A stretch of 64,000 nucleotides of DNA from Tetracentron sinense (Eukaryota > Streptophyta > Magnoliopsida > Trochodendrales > Trochodendraceae), in contig JABCRI010000994.1 in NCBI GenBank assembly GCA_015143295.1, positions 186,001 through 250,000 on the forward strand, written 5' to 3'. The notes under the pieces were generated by a model, which saw nothing but the letters and a program-made list of their open reading frames with translations, had not been told where the DNA came from and made no database searches. How positions within the stretch are numbered: the first letter of the stretch is position 1; every line of letters begins with the position of its first letter. The position numbers and the translations under genes were made by a program. This document shows positions 21,833 through 34,424 of the stretch, piece after piece.

Positions 21833-24800
21833 TTATTGCTGCAGCCACTCCTGAATTGCGGATCGAAGAGTGTGGTTGGGGAGGAGATTGCAGTGTGGGA
21901 GCTTGAGATTCGTCATTGGCGAAGTGTTGTGGCCGCTATCCAACCATCCTCTAAGTGCTTCTGCTTCATAGGTGAAACCATCTGCCGCAATATGTGGATC
22001 TCGCATTGTTTCCTGCAATTTGAATACCAATTGCAACAACAACAAAAATGATTCAAAATCAGAAAATGCAATAATGTTCAAGATAACCTGATAAAAAAAA
22101 ATTTTGATTTTTAAAGTGAGACCCAACATAGATGGTGGACCGTGGATCCAACTTCCCTACAGCTGAGCCTCACTTAGAGACCTAAAAGAACAAAATAAAA
22201 TGTAAGCTTAATGCTTACCCAAGTGGCAGAAGAAATAGGAAGGAATCCAGCAATAGCTCTAGCAGAAAGAATTAAACAGCCACACTTACAACTTACCTGA
22301 AAAATGGGACAGATGAAATAGGAAGGAATCTGACAACGCTCCTCCGAACCCAGCCGGAATGACGATGAGGCTCCACATGAAGCCCTCATCGGCTCAAGCA
22401 CCCTCCACACTTCTGACTCAAGGTCTGGCCGGCTCCCCCGATTTGTATCGCAGCAACTTAATGCCAAGTGAGCCAACTGCTTTGCTTGCACAAATGGCCA
22501 GTCCCCAGCTGAAGCATCTAACAATGCATTCAAATTTTCTTCCTCTAATGCAGTTTGAACCACCTTCACTATCCCCAATGCCGGTCTCCCAGTCAAAAGC
22601 TGTAGTAATATAATTCCAAAAGAATACACGTCTGACTTCGGAGTGAGCTCTCCTGTCGCAAGTAGTTCAGGGTCCATGTACACAAATGAGCCCTTTGGAT
22701 CAGTTCTACAACACTGTGAGGTGGTGTTGGTTGAACTTTCGTCTTGGGGGATTAAGCGACTGATGCCAAAGTCACTGAGTTTGCTGACAAAGTTGGCATC
22801 GAGGAGGATGTTTGATGGATTTAGATCGCCGTGGACGATGCAGTGAGGGTTGTTGGAGTGGAGGAAGATGAGGGCGGAGCATATCTCAGTGGCAATGCGT
22901 GTTCGAGTTTGCCATTGAAGAGGAGGAGTGTTGTCGATGCAGGTGAGCCGATCTTCGAGGCTGCCGTTCGGTAGAAACTCGTAGATGAGAGACCAAGCTT
23001 CTGGACATGTTCCAATGAGAGTGACGAGATTGGATGTCTCGCCCTACTCAAAACCTCTACCTGAAATCCAACCAACATACATGACCCATCGTCAAGCAAC
23101 ATTTCTGTATTTGTCATGGGAAAACGAACTATATTTGGATTTTGACTGGATACTATTTTTATCGGCTTGTGTTATGTCGTAAAACTCATAATTTTAGAAT
23201 TTTAAAGAGAAATTATATTAATAGTAAGATACACCACATACAACTCCTTTTAATTATTTCATCACTTGAGAGTTGAGAGTATCTTCGTGATAAACTTTAG
23301 TTCTTAGTTTCCTTCATATCAAATGTCATAAAATAAAGTAATATATTCAAGGCATACATTTGTGGTAACATGTGACTTAGCCAGTGCGTACTCTGTGCAA
23401 TATTGCAGCTCCCAAGCACAAATGGAGGGTCACATTAGGTTGGCAGATGCTGTAAAATGCTACCAATATCTTTTCATGGGAATTGATCTATTTGTTTTTT
23501 TTAGCTCGTGTTAGGGCTTTATCTAGAAGTGAATGTGACCCGTAGCAAGGCCCGCTTGCAGTGGGAACTGGGAAGTGGCTAAGGATTCACTACGCCATTG
23601 CCTAAAATCAATGCACTGGCGAAAGTATGCTAGGGTTCTCATGTCAGACTAGACAAGTACGGGTAAATAAGCTAGTCTAGGAAAGTATGATACGTATTTC
23701 CACTTGGAATGGAGAGGGACTTTGGCATCAAAGATGTAGTTTTAGTGGATAAAATGAAAATAATGAGAATTGATATACTGTATCTACAGGAAACTAGGTT
23801 GAAAAAGGATAAAGCAGAGGAAATCGATAACTACAAACTTTTGTATCGAGGAAATAGCAATACAGGAATGAAGTAAGAATAATAGTAAATAAGGAGATGA
23901 TGAATGATATCAAAGGGGTAAGATAGAAACCGTTAGGTTGTTGTTAGCTAAAATAGTGTTAATCAATGAGAAAATTAACATCATTAGTGCTTCTGAATCC
24001 GGGTATAACTAGAAGAATGCATTAAGAAGCATTTTTGAGAGGATGTGGATGGATTAATCAAAAAATCTCCAATGGAGTGACAGAATTTGTAGGAAAGGAT
24101 CTACATGGGCATGAAGGAAAGGGAATTAGAGAATATGATGGAGCGCATGCAGGGCAGGGCTTTGAAGACAGAAATGAGACAAGTGTGATTCTTGAGTTTG
24201 TACCATCATATGATCTTGTAATAATAAGTATATAATATCAAAAATCTAAATAAACACTGAATAGTCAAGAGCGAGCCAAATCATTTTATTTTCTACTCAG
24301 GAGAACTAGGAGTTACCAATGCGCAAAGATTACAAGGATAGAAAGAAGGAGTTATCAATGTGCAAAGATTACAAGGGAAATCCCATTAGAGAGTCTGGCC
24401 ACACAACATACTTTGATGGTTATACTTGTTTGGATTAGAGTTGGAAGAAAAGGAAAATAAAAGAGGCCCACAAGTAAGGTGTGAAAACCTAAAACAGGAA
24501 GGTGTGATTGTTTCTATAGATAGATATTAACAAAGGAATGAACATGAAACTTAGGAGCAAAAACTACATAGATATGTGATGAAATAGTCAGTTGTATTGA
24601 GAGAATTTTAAAAGAGGTTATGGAAAAATCTAAAGGCCAAAATCAATCACATGAAGAAACTTAGTGGAGGAGTGATGATGTTCAGAAAGGCCATTAAATA
24701 AAAAATATTTTACTAATCTATAAGACAAAGAAAATCTCAAATAATATAGAAATGCTAAAAAAGAAGCTAAATGAAAGTAATAAGTGAGGCCAAATATAAG

Positions 24801-27800
24801 GCATATGGTAACCTACATAATAAGTTGTTTGCAATAGAAGGTCAATGAAATGTCTGTGAACTTGCTATAAGTCTATAACTTGGCAAATGAAAACTAGAGA
24901 CTTGTAGCATGTTAAAAAGTAAGATTGATGACCACCTTGCTAAATGATGGAGAGATTAAAGGAGGGTGGAGAGGATATTTACAAAAGCTGCTACATGAAG
25001 ATTGCATGTAATGCATTAGAGTAGGTGGAGATGCTAAATCTGGAAAAGACATTATAGCATATTATTTATATAAGGTAAGGAAAATGAGGTGAAGAAAGTT
25101 CTTACGATGAACATAAGAGAGGCTCTGGGGATCGATAATATTCCAATGAAAGAATGGAATTGCATAGGAGAAGCTAGTAGGTCCAAACATATTAAGCTAT
25201 TTAATAAGATTTTGATAGTGAAGAAGTTACTGAACACATGAAGAAATAATGTGATGCCTATTTATAAGAACAAAGGACATTACCAAAGTTGCACCAGTTG
25301 ATCAAACTTAATAGCATACTATAAGTACAAGTGAGATAGAGCAAAACTAAGCCAAGTAACTAGGATATCAGAAAACAAATTTAGATTCTTGTCAGGGAGG
25401 TTTACCATTGAGGTTATCTTATTACTTAGACGATTGATGGACAAGTATAGAGAAGAGGAAAAATCTCCATACGGTCATTATTTACTTGAGAATTCTTAAA
25501 GAGTTAATTTAGTGAGGGTTGGGGAAGAAAGGAGTTTGGAATAGATACAATGGTATATTAAAACACTAGTATGAGGGAGCAATACTGTTAGAATAATTGG
25601 TGTTGAAACAAATGAGTTCCTAAAGACAATAGGTACATATTATGGGGGAAAACTATGAGTTCTTTATCATCTCACATTGGCTATGGATGAATTGATGACT
25701 TCTATTCAAGAGGAGATTCCTTGGTGTATATTATTTGCACATGACATGGCATTAGTTGATGAAACTAGAGATAAGGTAAATGCAAAACAAGAATTGTGGA
25801 GTGGTACCTCATAATCTAGGGCTTCTAAAAAAAGTCAAAGCAAGATAGAATATGAATACTTTAGTAAGAACACGAAAAGGGGTGAGCAGATAGTTAAGAT
25901 TAATTTTAAGATACCCCAAGAGTAATCCCAAGAGACTGATTCAATATTTCACCTCTATTATTCAAAAGGAATGAGAGATTGAGGAGGATGTTGCGCATAA
26001 AAATTAGGGTTGGGTGGCAAAAGTGGAGATGTAATTATCGCATGTTATGTAATAGATGCATTTTGACAATACTAAAAAGAATTTTATAAGACGACAACAA
26101 GAAGACAGCTATGTTTAAAATGTTGGGAAACGGAACCTTCTTCTTTATTTATTTATTTTTTTGAGGACACTTGATGTGGTGTCAATATTTTTTAGGGAAT
26201 TTCTTCATCCATGATATTGTAATTTTTTTCTGGTAGTAATAAAATCTTCAGTTACCTATCAGAGAAAAAGGAGTGTGTTCATTAGAATCTAAGAGCAGCC
26301 CCAGTTGGTCATAGGGAGAGCTTATTGAGATGGTTCAGACATGTTCAACAAAGATCAATCCAATGAGGAGTTAGTTGATGCAAGCTTATTGAGATGGTTC
26401 TGACATGTTAAACAAGGATCAATCCAGCAAGGAGTTAGTTGATGCAAGGGGGTTGGTGTGCTGCCTAGGACCACGCCTCAGGAAGCGAAGGTTTTGAGCA
26501 CGTGCCCGGGGGTTAGTCGGATGCTCTAAGAGCATTCCTAGCAGCCTCATCAAAATGATTTTTTGGTCATTTTGGTGAGCCAGATAGCTAAAAAGTGCTA
26601 AATAACACCCCCAGCAGCCTCACCAATTTGACGTTTTCGGTTTGGTGAGTCACTTTACACTCACCAAAGTTAAATATCTCTCTTTCCCTCCTTTGTAAGC
26701 CACACAAATAAAATAAAGGTTTCTCTCTCCCTTTTTTTGTTGTGTAAGTGACACAAATGATAAAATAATGAGAGTTTTGGCTATTATGGTGAGGCTGCTG
26801 GGAGTGTTTTAAAAAGTGGCTCACCAACATGACTTTTTGTGAGTTTTGGCTATTTTGGTGAGTAAAATTTGGTAAGGCTGCTAGGAATGCTCTAAGAGGC
26901 CCAAACACCGTCGTTACCAAAAAAAACCAATGGCTGTAAAAGGACAAGGGGAAGACCATAGGTACATGGATGGAGTCAGTAGAAAGGAAGAGATAACACA
27001 CACTCGAACCGAAGATGTGGCCCTTGATAGACTAGAATGGCAAACCACTTTGCCGGCCCCAACTATTTGGGATAATGCACAAATGGAGAAGAAGATGTTA
27101 GTAGCAACATTGTACAGATATATACAAGTGATTAATTATGCAGGATATAACCCAGACACCCTCTGTTACCAAAAAAAAAGTGTGATTTCCCATATAAGAT
27201 ACGATGTCGTAGGTAAAAAGTTAGTGTATAAAAACATGTCCATCGGTTAAATAGATAACCTCAACTTGGGGCTAGAACATCAATTGTATGGACAATTGAC
27301 AAGCATATGCACACCCATTGAACCAGTAGCGACTATATGGTGATGCCAATGACAAACTTTATATTGGGTCAACTAAATCATTGGTCCATACCATACGATA
27401 AGGAGGCTGCTTCTCAAACCCACCTTAACCTAAAATCATGCCAATAAAGTGACCCAGACCATTTAATGTTTGGACTGCATTTTCCATATATAACTACATT
27501 TCCTTCAAGGCCATTCAACATTATTAGCTCTTGCTTAAATGGCCAGGATCAACCCCATTAGCACGATTTTGGATCTCAGTCCACCATATGTATTGTTTGG
27601 ATTGATTATTTGGCTGGCATGTGGATACATATCCCATTATTGAACATTTTTTAGATCAGATGTACCTCCTGTTGGAATTCCGAGTGGCCTTGCAAGCCAT
27701 GAGAGTGCAACATCTTTATAGCCACCTGAGTACGGCGAAGGATCCCTCTATAAACACTCCCATATCCTCCTTCTCCAATCTTCAAGGATGGGTCAAAGTT

Positions 27801-30800
27801 GCATGTTGCTTCATTGATATCCAAGAAAGAGAACTCAGAGAAGAACTGCAGCCTGTGCAAGCTAGCGGCCTCCTCTTTTATCCTTTCCCTTAGAACCTCT
27901 GCTTCTCTGACTGCATTGTCACGCTCTCTCTGCAACTCGTCTCGTTCTTCCTTGAATCCCTCGGCTTCTCTGACTGCATTGTCACGCTCTATCTGCAACT
28001 CGTCTCGCGCTTTCTTGAAAGTTATCAGGAGTTCCACAGCTGAGACAATCTTCTCTTCCAACTCCTCTACCATCCGATCAGAATCTGCAACTTGGCTCTC
28101 CAGCATTGACCTCTTTTCCTGTGCCAACCGGAGTTCTCCCACAACTTTGTCTTCTTGTTTAATCTTTTCTAGTTCTTGTCTATCTCTTGCTAGAAGTTCT
28201 TCCAATTCTTTCCTCTGTTTCATCTCCTTGAAGTATAAGCTTTCTGATGTTTTGGCCTGTAAAAGAGTTGCTGTGACTTGCTAGATGCAAGAGAAGTATG
28301 AAGTATGTATACATGGCCCAACAGCTCATCAATTCAAACCGTTTAATTTGTGTGCTGCCTCTTAGATGGGGCAAAGCACAAACATCAGAATGATATGAAT
28401 AGCTAAAAAATATGAGGACAAGGATTAGGAAAAAGGTTCGTGCATTGTGCACTTAAGACGTACCCAGTTGGTCAAATTTTGGGCTATATGTGTCAAAAGA
28501 GGGATCAGCTAATCAATGAGTATGACGGTCATTCCTACTGCATAGTATGTAGGGAGCATCATCTACTTATGCTTTATTTTCTGCTATCTTTTTCTTTCTC
28601 AAAAGTATGTCTCAGAAATATAATCATATCTATGGACAACAGATTTTCATCATGTATTCCACATCGGAAACCAGAAAGGATCTTCCTCTATTCAACAAAA
28701 AAGGTGGTTAAGAAAAATTTTACTCTGCGAATAGTCTCCATGAAATCCTCTTCGGCTTTCCAACGCTTCAGCGACTCTTCAAATGCTTCTCGCTTTGAGT
28801 TCTCAGCCTCTGCTTTGGCTTGTTCTAGTTGATCATATATTTCATCAGTGACTCTTCCTCCCCCCTGCAAAAAATTAGTGAACCATTTAAGAATTTGACA
28901 AACAATTTAAACTTGAATGACCAGTGCACTTCATTATCCCCACACATTTATTTAGCATACAATAATGCCATACATACCTTAACATTGGGAGGTGATGAAT
29001 AACGAAAACTGTATTCGGGCTTTTCCAATGAAGGTGAAAATGACCAATCTTCGTTCTCCTCACCCCTCACCACAAGGATCAACTCCGTAGTTTCAACCAT
29101 TTCTTCGCTTGATGACCATGTCATATTCCCCGAACCCTGAGAAGGGCTCCTTGATATCCCCTCCCATTTATCGGTATCTCCCTCTGTGCCCTCCTGGCTC
29201 TGTGGTGTTGGCATCCCTCCGGTTCCATCTTGAGAGAACAATCCCGTGAATCTCCCTCCATGTGAGTCAAAATTGACAAATCTCGATTCGCCAAAGAAGT
29301 CGTGATCCGGGCTACTAACCCTTAAATGATTATTCTGCCCCTGTGTAACAGATTTAGAACTCAAGCGCTCTAATTGCCCAGTTCCATTGTTTGGATACTC
29401 AAGCAGCAATGGAGGAACGACCTCCTTCTCAGTTACGCATAAACTACCTTCCCTGTTGCAGATATGCTTCTCACATAAGTGGCAAGAATAAGAAGCATAA
29501 AAAGAGTTCTTCAAAGCAAATAAACAACGTAGTTTAGATTCAACGATGTGCCATTGCATATTGGATGTGCTAGTACATGTTAAAGAACTAAAACTGCACT
29601 TCAACATGTGCATGGTGCTCATCCAGGCAACATCCAATTCGTGGGCCAGTTCCATACTGGATAGGGCTGTATTCGGGCCGGGCTTGGCCAAGCCCGGCTC
29701 GGCTCGGCTCGGCTCGGCTCGGCTCGGCTCGGCTCGGCTCGGCTCGGCTCGGCTTGAATTAGTTTGATCAAGGGCCGAAGCCCGGCTCGGCCCGAAATCA
29801 TGATCGATTGTGCGGCCCGAAGCTCGGCCCGAAAAAAAAAAACTTGGCTTGAAGCCCGGCTCGGCCCGAATTGATTCAAGCTCAAGCCGGGCTTGGCTTG
29901 GCTCGAGCTCGGCTTGAATCCTTTTTCTTTTTTTTAATAATAAAATTTTATATTATTTATATATATAATAATGATATATATAAATAATATGTATATATAT
30001 ATATTTATTTTTTTTAATAATATTCGAGCCGAGCCGAGTTTGGGCCGGGCCGAGCCGCACAGGGGTGGGCTTGAGCTTGGCTTGAATTAGCTTTCAGGCT
30101 TTTTTTTAAGCTTGGCTTGGCTTGTTCGAGCCCAAAATTTCGGGCCGAGCCGAGCCGCACCAACGGGCCAATCGGGCTTTGTGCAGCCCTAATATTGGAT
30201 ATGTACTAGAAGATGAGGATTTTACAGGATGAACTTAAGGTATACATCATCCTGATAAAACATAATTCTGTGTACTGTACATGTGGATGAACCAACCCAT
30301 TAGTCCAGACCATTCAACCAACGGGACAAAAATTGGATGGGCCATAGACCAAGAATCAGCCAAATTTATCAAGAGATAAAATCTGGATCGATTAAATATA
30401 GCAAGGTTAACAGTAAGGGGAAAGAGGTATAGTTCAAGAGGTAGTAGTGTGTACACTGTGTAGTTCTAACTTTTAGGCCAAGACACCCACTTATTTAACA
30501 TTCTGGATCACTGAGTTGGTGGACCATGAGCCCTGGAAAGGGGACTTGGTATCAAAAGAGGATGATGGTTCTCGGGTCCCGTCCCTCATATATTTCTTGA
30601 ATACATATCAAATTATCCAAAAATGTAACTACCAGAAGTGTCAAGCATACCTCGTGTCGATGAGGCAACCATTGCAGACAAACCATATCTGACAGAAACG
30701 AGGCGCATGTTGGTGCACAAAGATTGCTTTCTTAGACTTTGGCTCTCTCATTCTCCTGCAATATCACGGAGATTGGGTTAATACTTTTGGAGTGCATGAA

Positions 30801-33533
30801 AGCATATGCAAGTTCCACTATGGTTGGCAAGTGAATTTTTTTACCCTTGTAATTTCCTAGGACATTTTGATTTTTGAGTACACCATCCTATCCATCTTAA
30901 AACTTCATGGCAACCGAAAGAGATACTACCTATTTCTTAATTTTGTAAGGTACAAAATAGACAGATATTCACCAGTAATGTCTAAAAAACTACCAAATTG
31001 TGTTACTCTTATTTTTCTCAGGTAGAGACGGATCTTAAAGTTCCCGTTTTAGAAAACTAATGTTCCTTATACCCCAAAATGATACAAGCCAACATCAATT
31101 CATTGATCCAGACTCTCAATCAATTTGACACCACTTGAATGAAACATGTTTATAAATAAAACAGGATCAAAGGGGCACATCTAACATCCTGGTATATAGA
31201 CCTTTTTCCTAACCATTGCCTTAATCAGCATTTCAATCTACATCAGACAGTTAAGATCCTCCTTTCAGTCTCCTATCAATGTAATCTTTGGCCTTTGCTG
31301 TGCATCCAAATGGGCAGGCCACTGATCAACTGGTCAAGATTTTATGAATTTGTGTGACATGGATATGGAATATGGATATGTCTTAAAATGCTCCATATAC
31401 TTGTTCTTTGAGCATTGGAGATTCAAGGAACTTTAAGAAACTCTATTAGTAATAACAATAGCAATAATAATAAACGAATTATAATGACAATAGCAACAGG
31501 CAGCAGCAATGACTGTAATTATATTAACATTAATGGTAATGATGATGGAGACAAACATCTAGTGGTAAATTGTTTTTGGGTGGTTCATACGTAGAATAGT
31601 GCTTGTCTGCTGCTGCTCCCATGACAAGCTTTCTGACCCTGTGCTGAGCAACAAGTTCTACAATCCCTTTCCCAATATTGTCCATTTCAATGTCCACTTT
31701 CTCTGCCTGCACCTATAAAAGTAAGCAGCTAAGCTAAGGTCAATACGGTTTTTCCAAAGGAGTTCCAAGATGTAAGAAGCATGGTCTAAACATAGGCAAC
31801 AATGCAACTATATGGCATTCTACACTTTAAAGTTCTTAACCTACCATGGGTCATTCATAAAAAGTTAATGCTGACACAATATACTTCAACAGCAAACATA
31901 TTAGCAAAAGAAGTGGAAGAAAAAACAATACCCCTACTCGGGAAAGAATAATAAGGTATTCATTTAGAATTTTGTGCATCTTTAGCCTTTCAAGTTCTTG
32001 GAATGCCCTAATTTCTTGTTCCTTCAGTTTGCTTGCTGGAAACCTTCCATGCACTGCAGACAAAAGTGTAACAGAAACATTAAAAGAAATACAGTCTCTC
32101 CATATAATTTACAAAAACAGCTGTTTTTAAATATAAAAAATAGTTAAAGGACATTAAAATTGAGGGAAATGCTTGCCAAAGTACTCACTCAAAAGTAAGT
32201 CAAAACTTGAATTCACCCAGTCCCATTTGGTCCAACTCAGAACTGAGTACAGGGATCGTTAAAATAATATAGAAAGAACATCCTTAGTTCATTTTCCCAT
32301 TTTTCTTTTTTTTGGCAACTTTTGATATTTTTACTCTTCTGGGTGATTGACATGTTCCAGATATATTTCTTACCTTTTATGCATCAATAATTCTACGAAC
32401 ATTTCCCATTTTTATATACATATTGCTTGTTGATCATGGTTACTACATAAACATAATCATCAAGCTTTCCATCTTCGATCCAAGTTTCTATCTAGTTTGG
32501 AAACATAATTTCAAATTCCACCAGAAACTAATCCCAATTAAACATAATAAAATCTCATAGGGTGACTTCATGAACCTGTCAACAATTCTAAAAGACAATT
32601 GCTCCAGAGATATTTCTTACCTTTTATGCATCAATAATTCTAAGAACATATCCCATTTTTATGTACAGATTGCTTGTTGATAGTGTTTACAACATAAAAA
32701 TATAGGACGGAAATGTGAACTTTTACTCATCATGCTTTCCATCTTCTATCCAAGTTTCTATCTAGTTTGGTAACATAAAAAATTTCAAATTCCAACAGAA
32801 ACTAATCCCAATTAAAAATAATAAATCTCATAGAGTGACTTCATGAACCTGTCAACAATTCTAAAAGACAATTAATATAGATACCTTTAAAATGAAAAAT
32901 TATAATTTTATCGTCCATTTCCCCTCCCTTCTTTAAATGTTGAGTTTCTTCAACAAACAAAAAAAAAACCTGGTCACTAGGACAACCGAACAGACAACTG
33001 AGTCCAACATAACAAGTTCAACCCGGTTGGGCCAACAGATTTCTAGTCCAGCACTTCAATCAACTGGTTTTTAGTTCAATACATTGATTCAACTAGACAG
33101 ATTTAATTGAACAGTCACAAATAATCAAGTCCATAGCTCTGAGTTCAACTGGATTGAGTCAATTGAGATATAGTTCTAAGTAATTACTTCTTGATCACAG
33201 CAGAGGAGGCCAATTTAGAACTACCCAAAAACAAAAACAAAAAAATCGCCATAAGTTTTGAAATTTTCTAAACATACTCAGCGATTGCTCCCGCTGATGA
33301 ATGTGAAGGAGGCAGATCTGCTTCCCTCCAAAATTTTGCAACGCCCATAACAGAGTCAATTTGTTCTCTTTCAAATCGCTTCCTACAGCAACAAAGATCT
33401 TATCTTCATCAATGCACACCGGTTCCTCTTCGATCTCTCCATCACTCTCCATCATTCCAGAGGTAGCAAAATCACGAAGCCTCGTCCTCTCAATCTGATG
33501 TGGAACAGTAGGAACAGGACTCACCACAGCCAT
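21833..33533 (-). CDS. PUB33: U-box domain protein kinase, PUB33-like, with a one-base frameshift
   Basis: Nine exons: 33533-33278, 32053-31932, 31712-31591, 30755-30651, 29452-28978, 28864-28724, 28256-27666, 23060-22297 and 22012-21833; about 918 aa if the frame is kept. Domains in order: USP-like (about 45-200, KIFVAVG ... KLVMGAAADKHYS), linker, long Glu/Lys coiled coil (about 360-545), and kinase with P-loop GEGGYGSVYRG (from about 569) and VAIK lysine near 588. A non-RD catalytic loop (HGDLNPSN) and SDFG follow, then a C-terminal U-box (YFICPIFQ ... RDPHIAADGFTYEAEA ... IQEWLQQ). This is the layout of plant PUB33-type E3 ligase/receptor-like cytoplasmic kinases. Near 23030 the codon run for HPNLVTL lacks one base (CATCCAATCTC), so translation would stop about 80 codons into that exon. 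All downstream exons stay open in the correct frame, so this is a recent null allele or a sequencing error. Intron 7 (4.6 kb) holds a LINE and intron 4 a hAT-like MITE. Confidence 0.85.
26321..26448 (+). repeat. 64-bp tandem duplication inside the LINE
   Basis: CTTATTGAGATGGTTC ... GAGTTAGTTGATGCAAG occurs at 26321-26384 and again at 26385-26448 with a few differences. The duplication is local to the LINE 3' part. Confidence 0.8.
26530..26892. mobile_element. Tourist-like MITE nested in the LINE
   Basis: Terminal inverted repeats GAGCATTCCTAGCAGCCTC and AAGGCTGCTAGGAATGCTC are flanked by TAA at 26527-26529 and 26893-26895. The 363-bp element is internally symmetrical (GGTGAGTCAC and GTGGCTCACC). 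It is younger than the LINE it interrupts. Confidence 0.8.
29662..30191. mobile_element. hAT-like MITE with (GGCTC)11 tract in PUB33-like intron 4
   Basis: The ends TAGGGCTG and CAGCCCTA are inverted. The flanks ATACTGGA (29654-29661) and ATATTGGA (30192-30199) match at 7 of 8 bases, as expected of a hAT target duplication. The element is full of GGGCCGAGCC-type motifs and carries eleven GGCTC units at 29696-29750. The GC-rich blocks at both ends are mutually inverted and could form a strong hairpin. Confidence 0.75.
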
Positions 33534-34424
33534 GGAAACTCTCTCTCTCTCTCTCTAAATTGTAGAATATCAGGAAAGGAGAAACGAATCAGAAAATGAA
33601 AGTTTTGAAATCAACCAAGATCGTTGATTCTCTTTGAGGTTTTGGTTGCATTTACTGATTCGAAAGATTGAATCGATCAAAATTCGAACATATTCACTCC
33701 ATAAATATCTACTCCTCTCAGCTCAATCTGTTTCCTATTCAATTACTCCAAATACTTCATGATTTTTTAATCAAAATCCCAGCTTTGGCGAAAAATCCAA
33801 GAAGAAACTCTCCGCATGAATTCTTCAACCTCTTGAAAAAATGGACTCAAAACCCTCGCTCTTGACGGATCTTTGCATTTTTAAATCGCTTGAATCGAAG
33901 CACAACGACCGACTTTCCCCCAAATCTCTTTCGCTGTGATTTTCTCCTTTCTGTAAAAATTAAAAGTAAAAAAAAATAAAAATAAATATCTCAAAGCTCA
34001 AAAGATCAAAAGCAATTGCGTACAGTAAGAAGGAATAACCATGGCGGGCTACAATACATTTCCATCTCTCTCTCTCTCTCTCTCTTCTCTCCTATTTTCG
34101 TTTGCTTGCAGAGGAAGCTTCTACGGGTCAGTCGGCCTCGACCCCACTGGCTTGTTATGGAAATTGGAAAAGAACCCCCCATTGACTTTAAAATTACCAA
34201 ATTGTCATCCTCTTCCTTTTACACGAGTTGCTGTGGTTTGGTTTTGCTTGGAAGAATGTTACGTCGCCGGCTTCTCTCTCTAGTCTCTATAACACCGTCA
34301 GTTTCAACTTTGCATGTCAACATCGAAAGAAACAAAAACAAAAACAAAAAACTCTACCACGTGGCCTTAGTTTTTCTCCGGCGATAGCGTCTCTTAGTTT
34401 GGCGGGAGGGCCTCAGATTGTCTC
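33534..34424. other. Upstream region of the PUB33-like gene
   Basis: The leader next to the start carries a (GA)n tract on the minus strand (33540-33557). A (CT)n tract lies at 34065-34086 on the plus strand. No other gene is supported; open frames here are short and unlike known proteins. Confidence 0.4.

Larger units (their letters stand above)
23500..27080 (+). mobile_element. Decayed RTE-type LINE (endonuclease and reverse transcriptase remnants)
   Basis: With frameshifts allowed, the plus strand reads as a plant RTE-type LINE protein. The endonuclease start is near 23695 (ISTWNGEG), followed by LYLQETRLKKDKAE. Later endonuclease blocks (GKDLHGHEGKGIREYDGAHA) lie at 24085-24240. Reverse transcriptase blocks follow: RLMDKYREE near 25430, EIPWCILFAHDMALVDETRD near 25710 and VGWQKWRCNYRMLCNRC near 26010. 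The 3' end has IRESLLRWF-like text near 26310 and the conserved 3' tail GCCGGCCCCAACTATTTGGG (27051-27070). The catalytic box is FAHD instead of FADD. Many stops and shifts show it is dead. It lies antisense in intron 7 of the PUB33-like gene and is itself broken by a Tourist-like MITE. Confidence 0.8.

Noticed and set aside
28948..29691. 247-codon frame starting MAKPGPNTALS as a separate gene
   Set aside because: The first 80 residues come from intron and hAT-like MITE sequence; the rest is exon 5 of the PUB33-like gene, entered by a splice acceptor at 29454-29453.
29696..29750. CRISPR-like or telomere-like repeat
   Set aside because: It is an uninterrupted pentanucleotide microsatellite within a transposon, without spacers.
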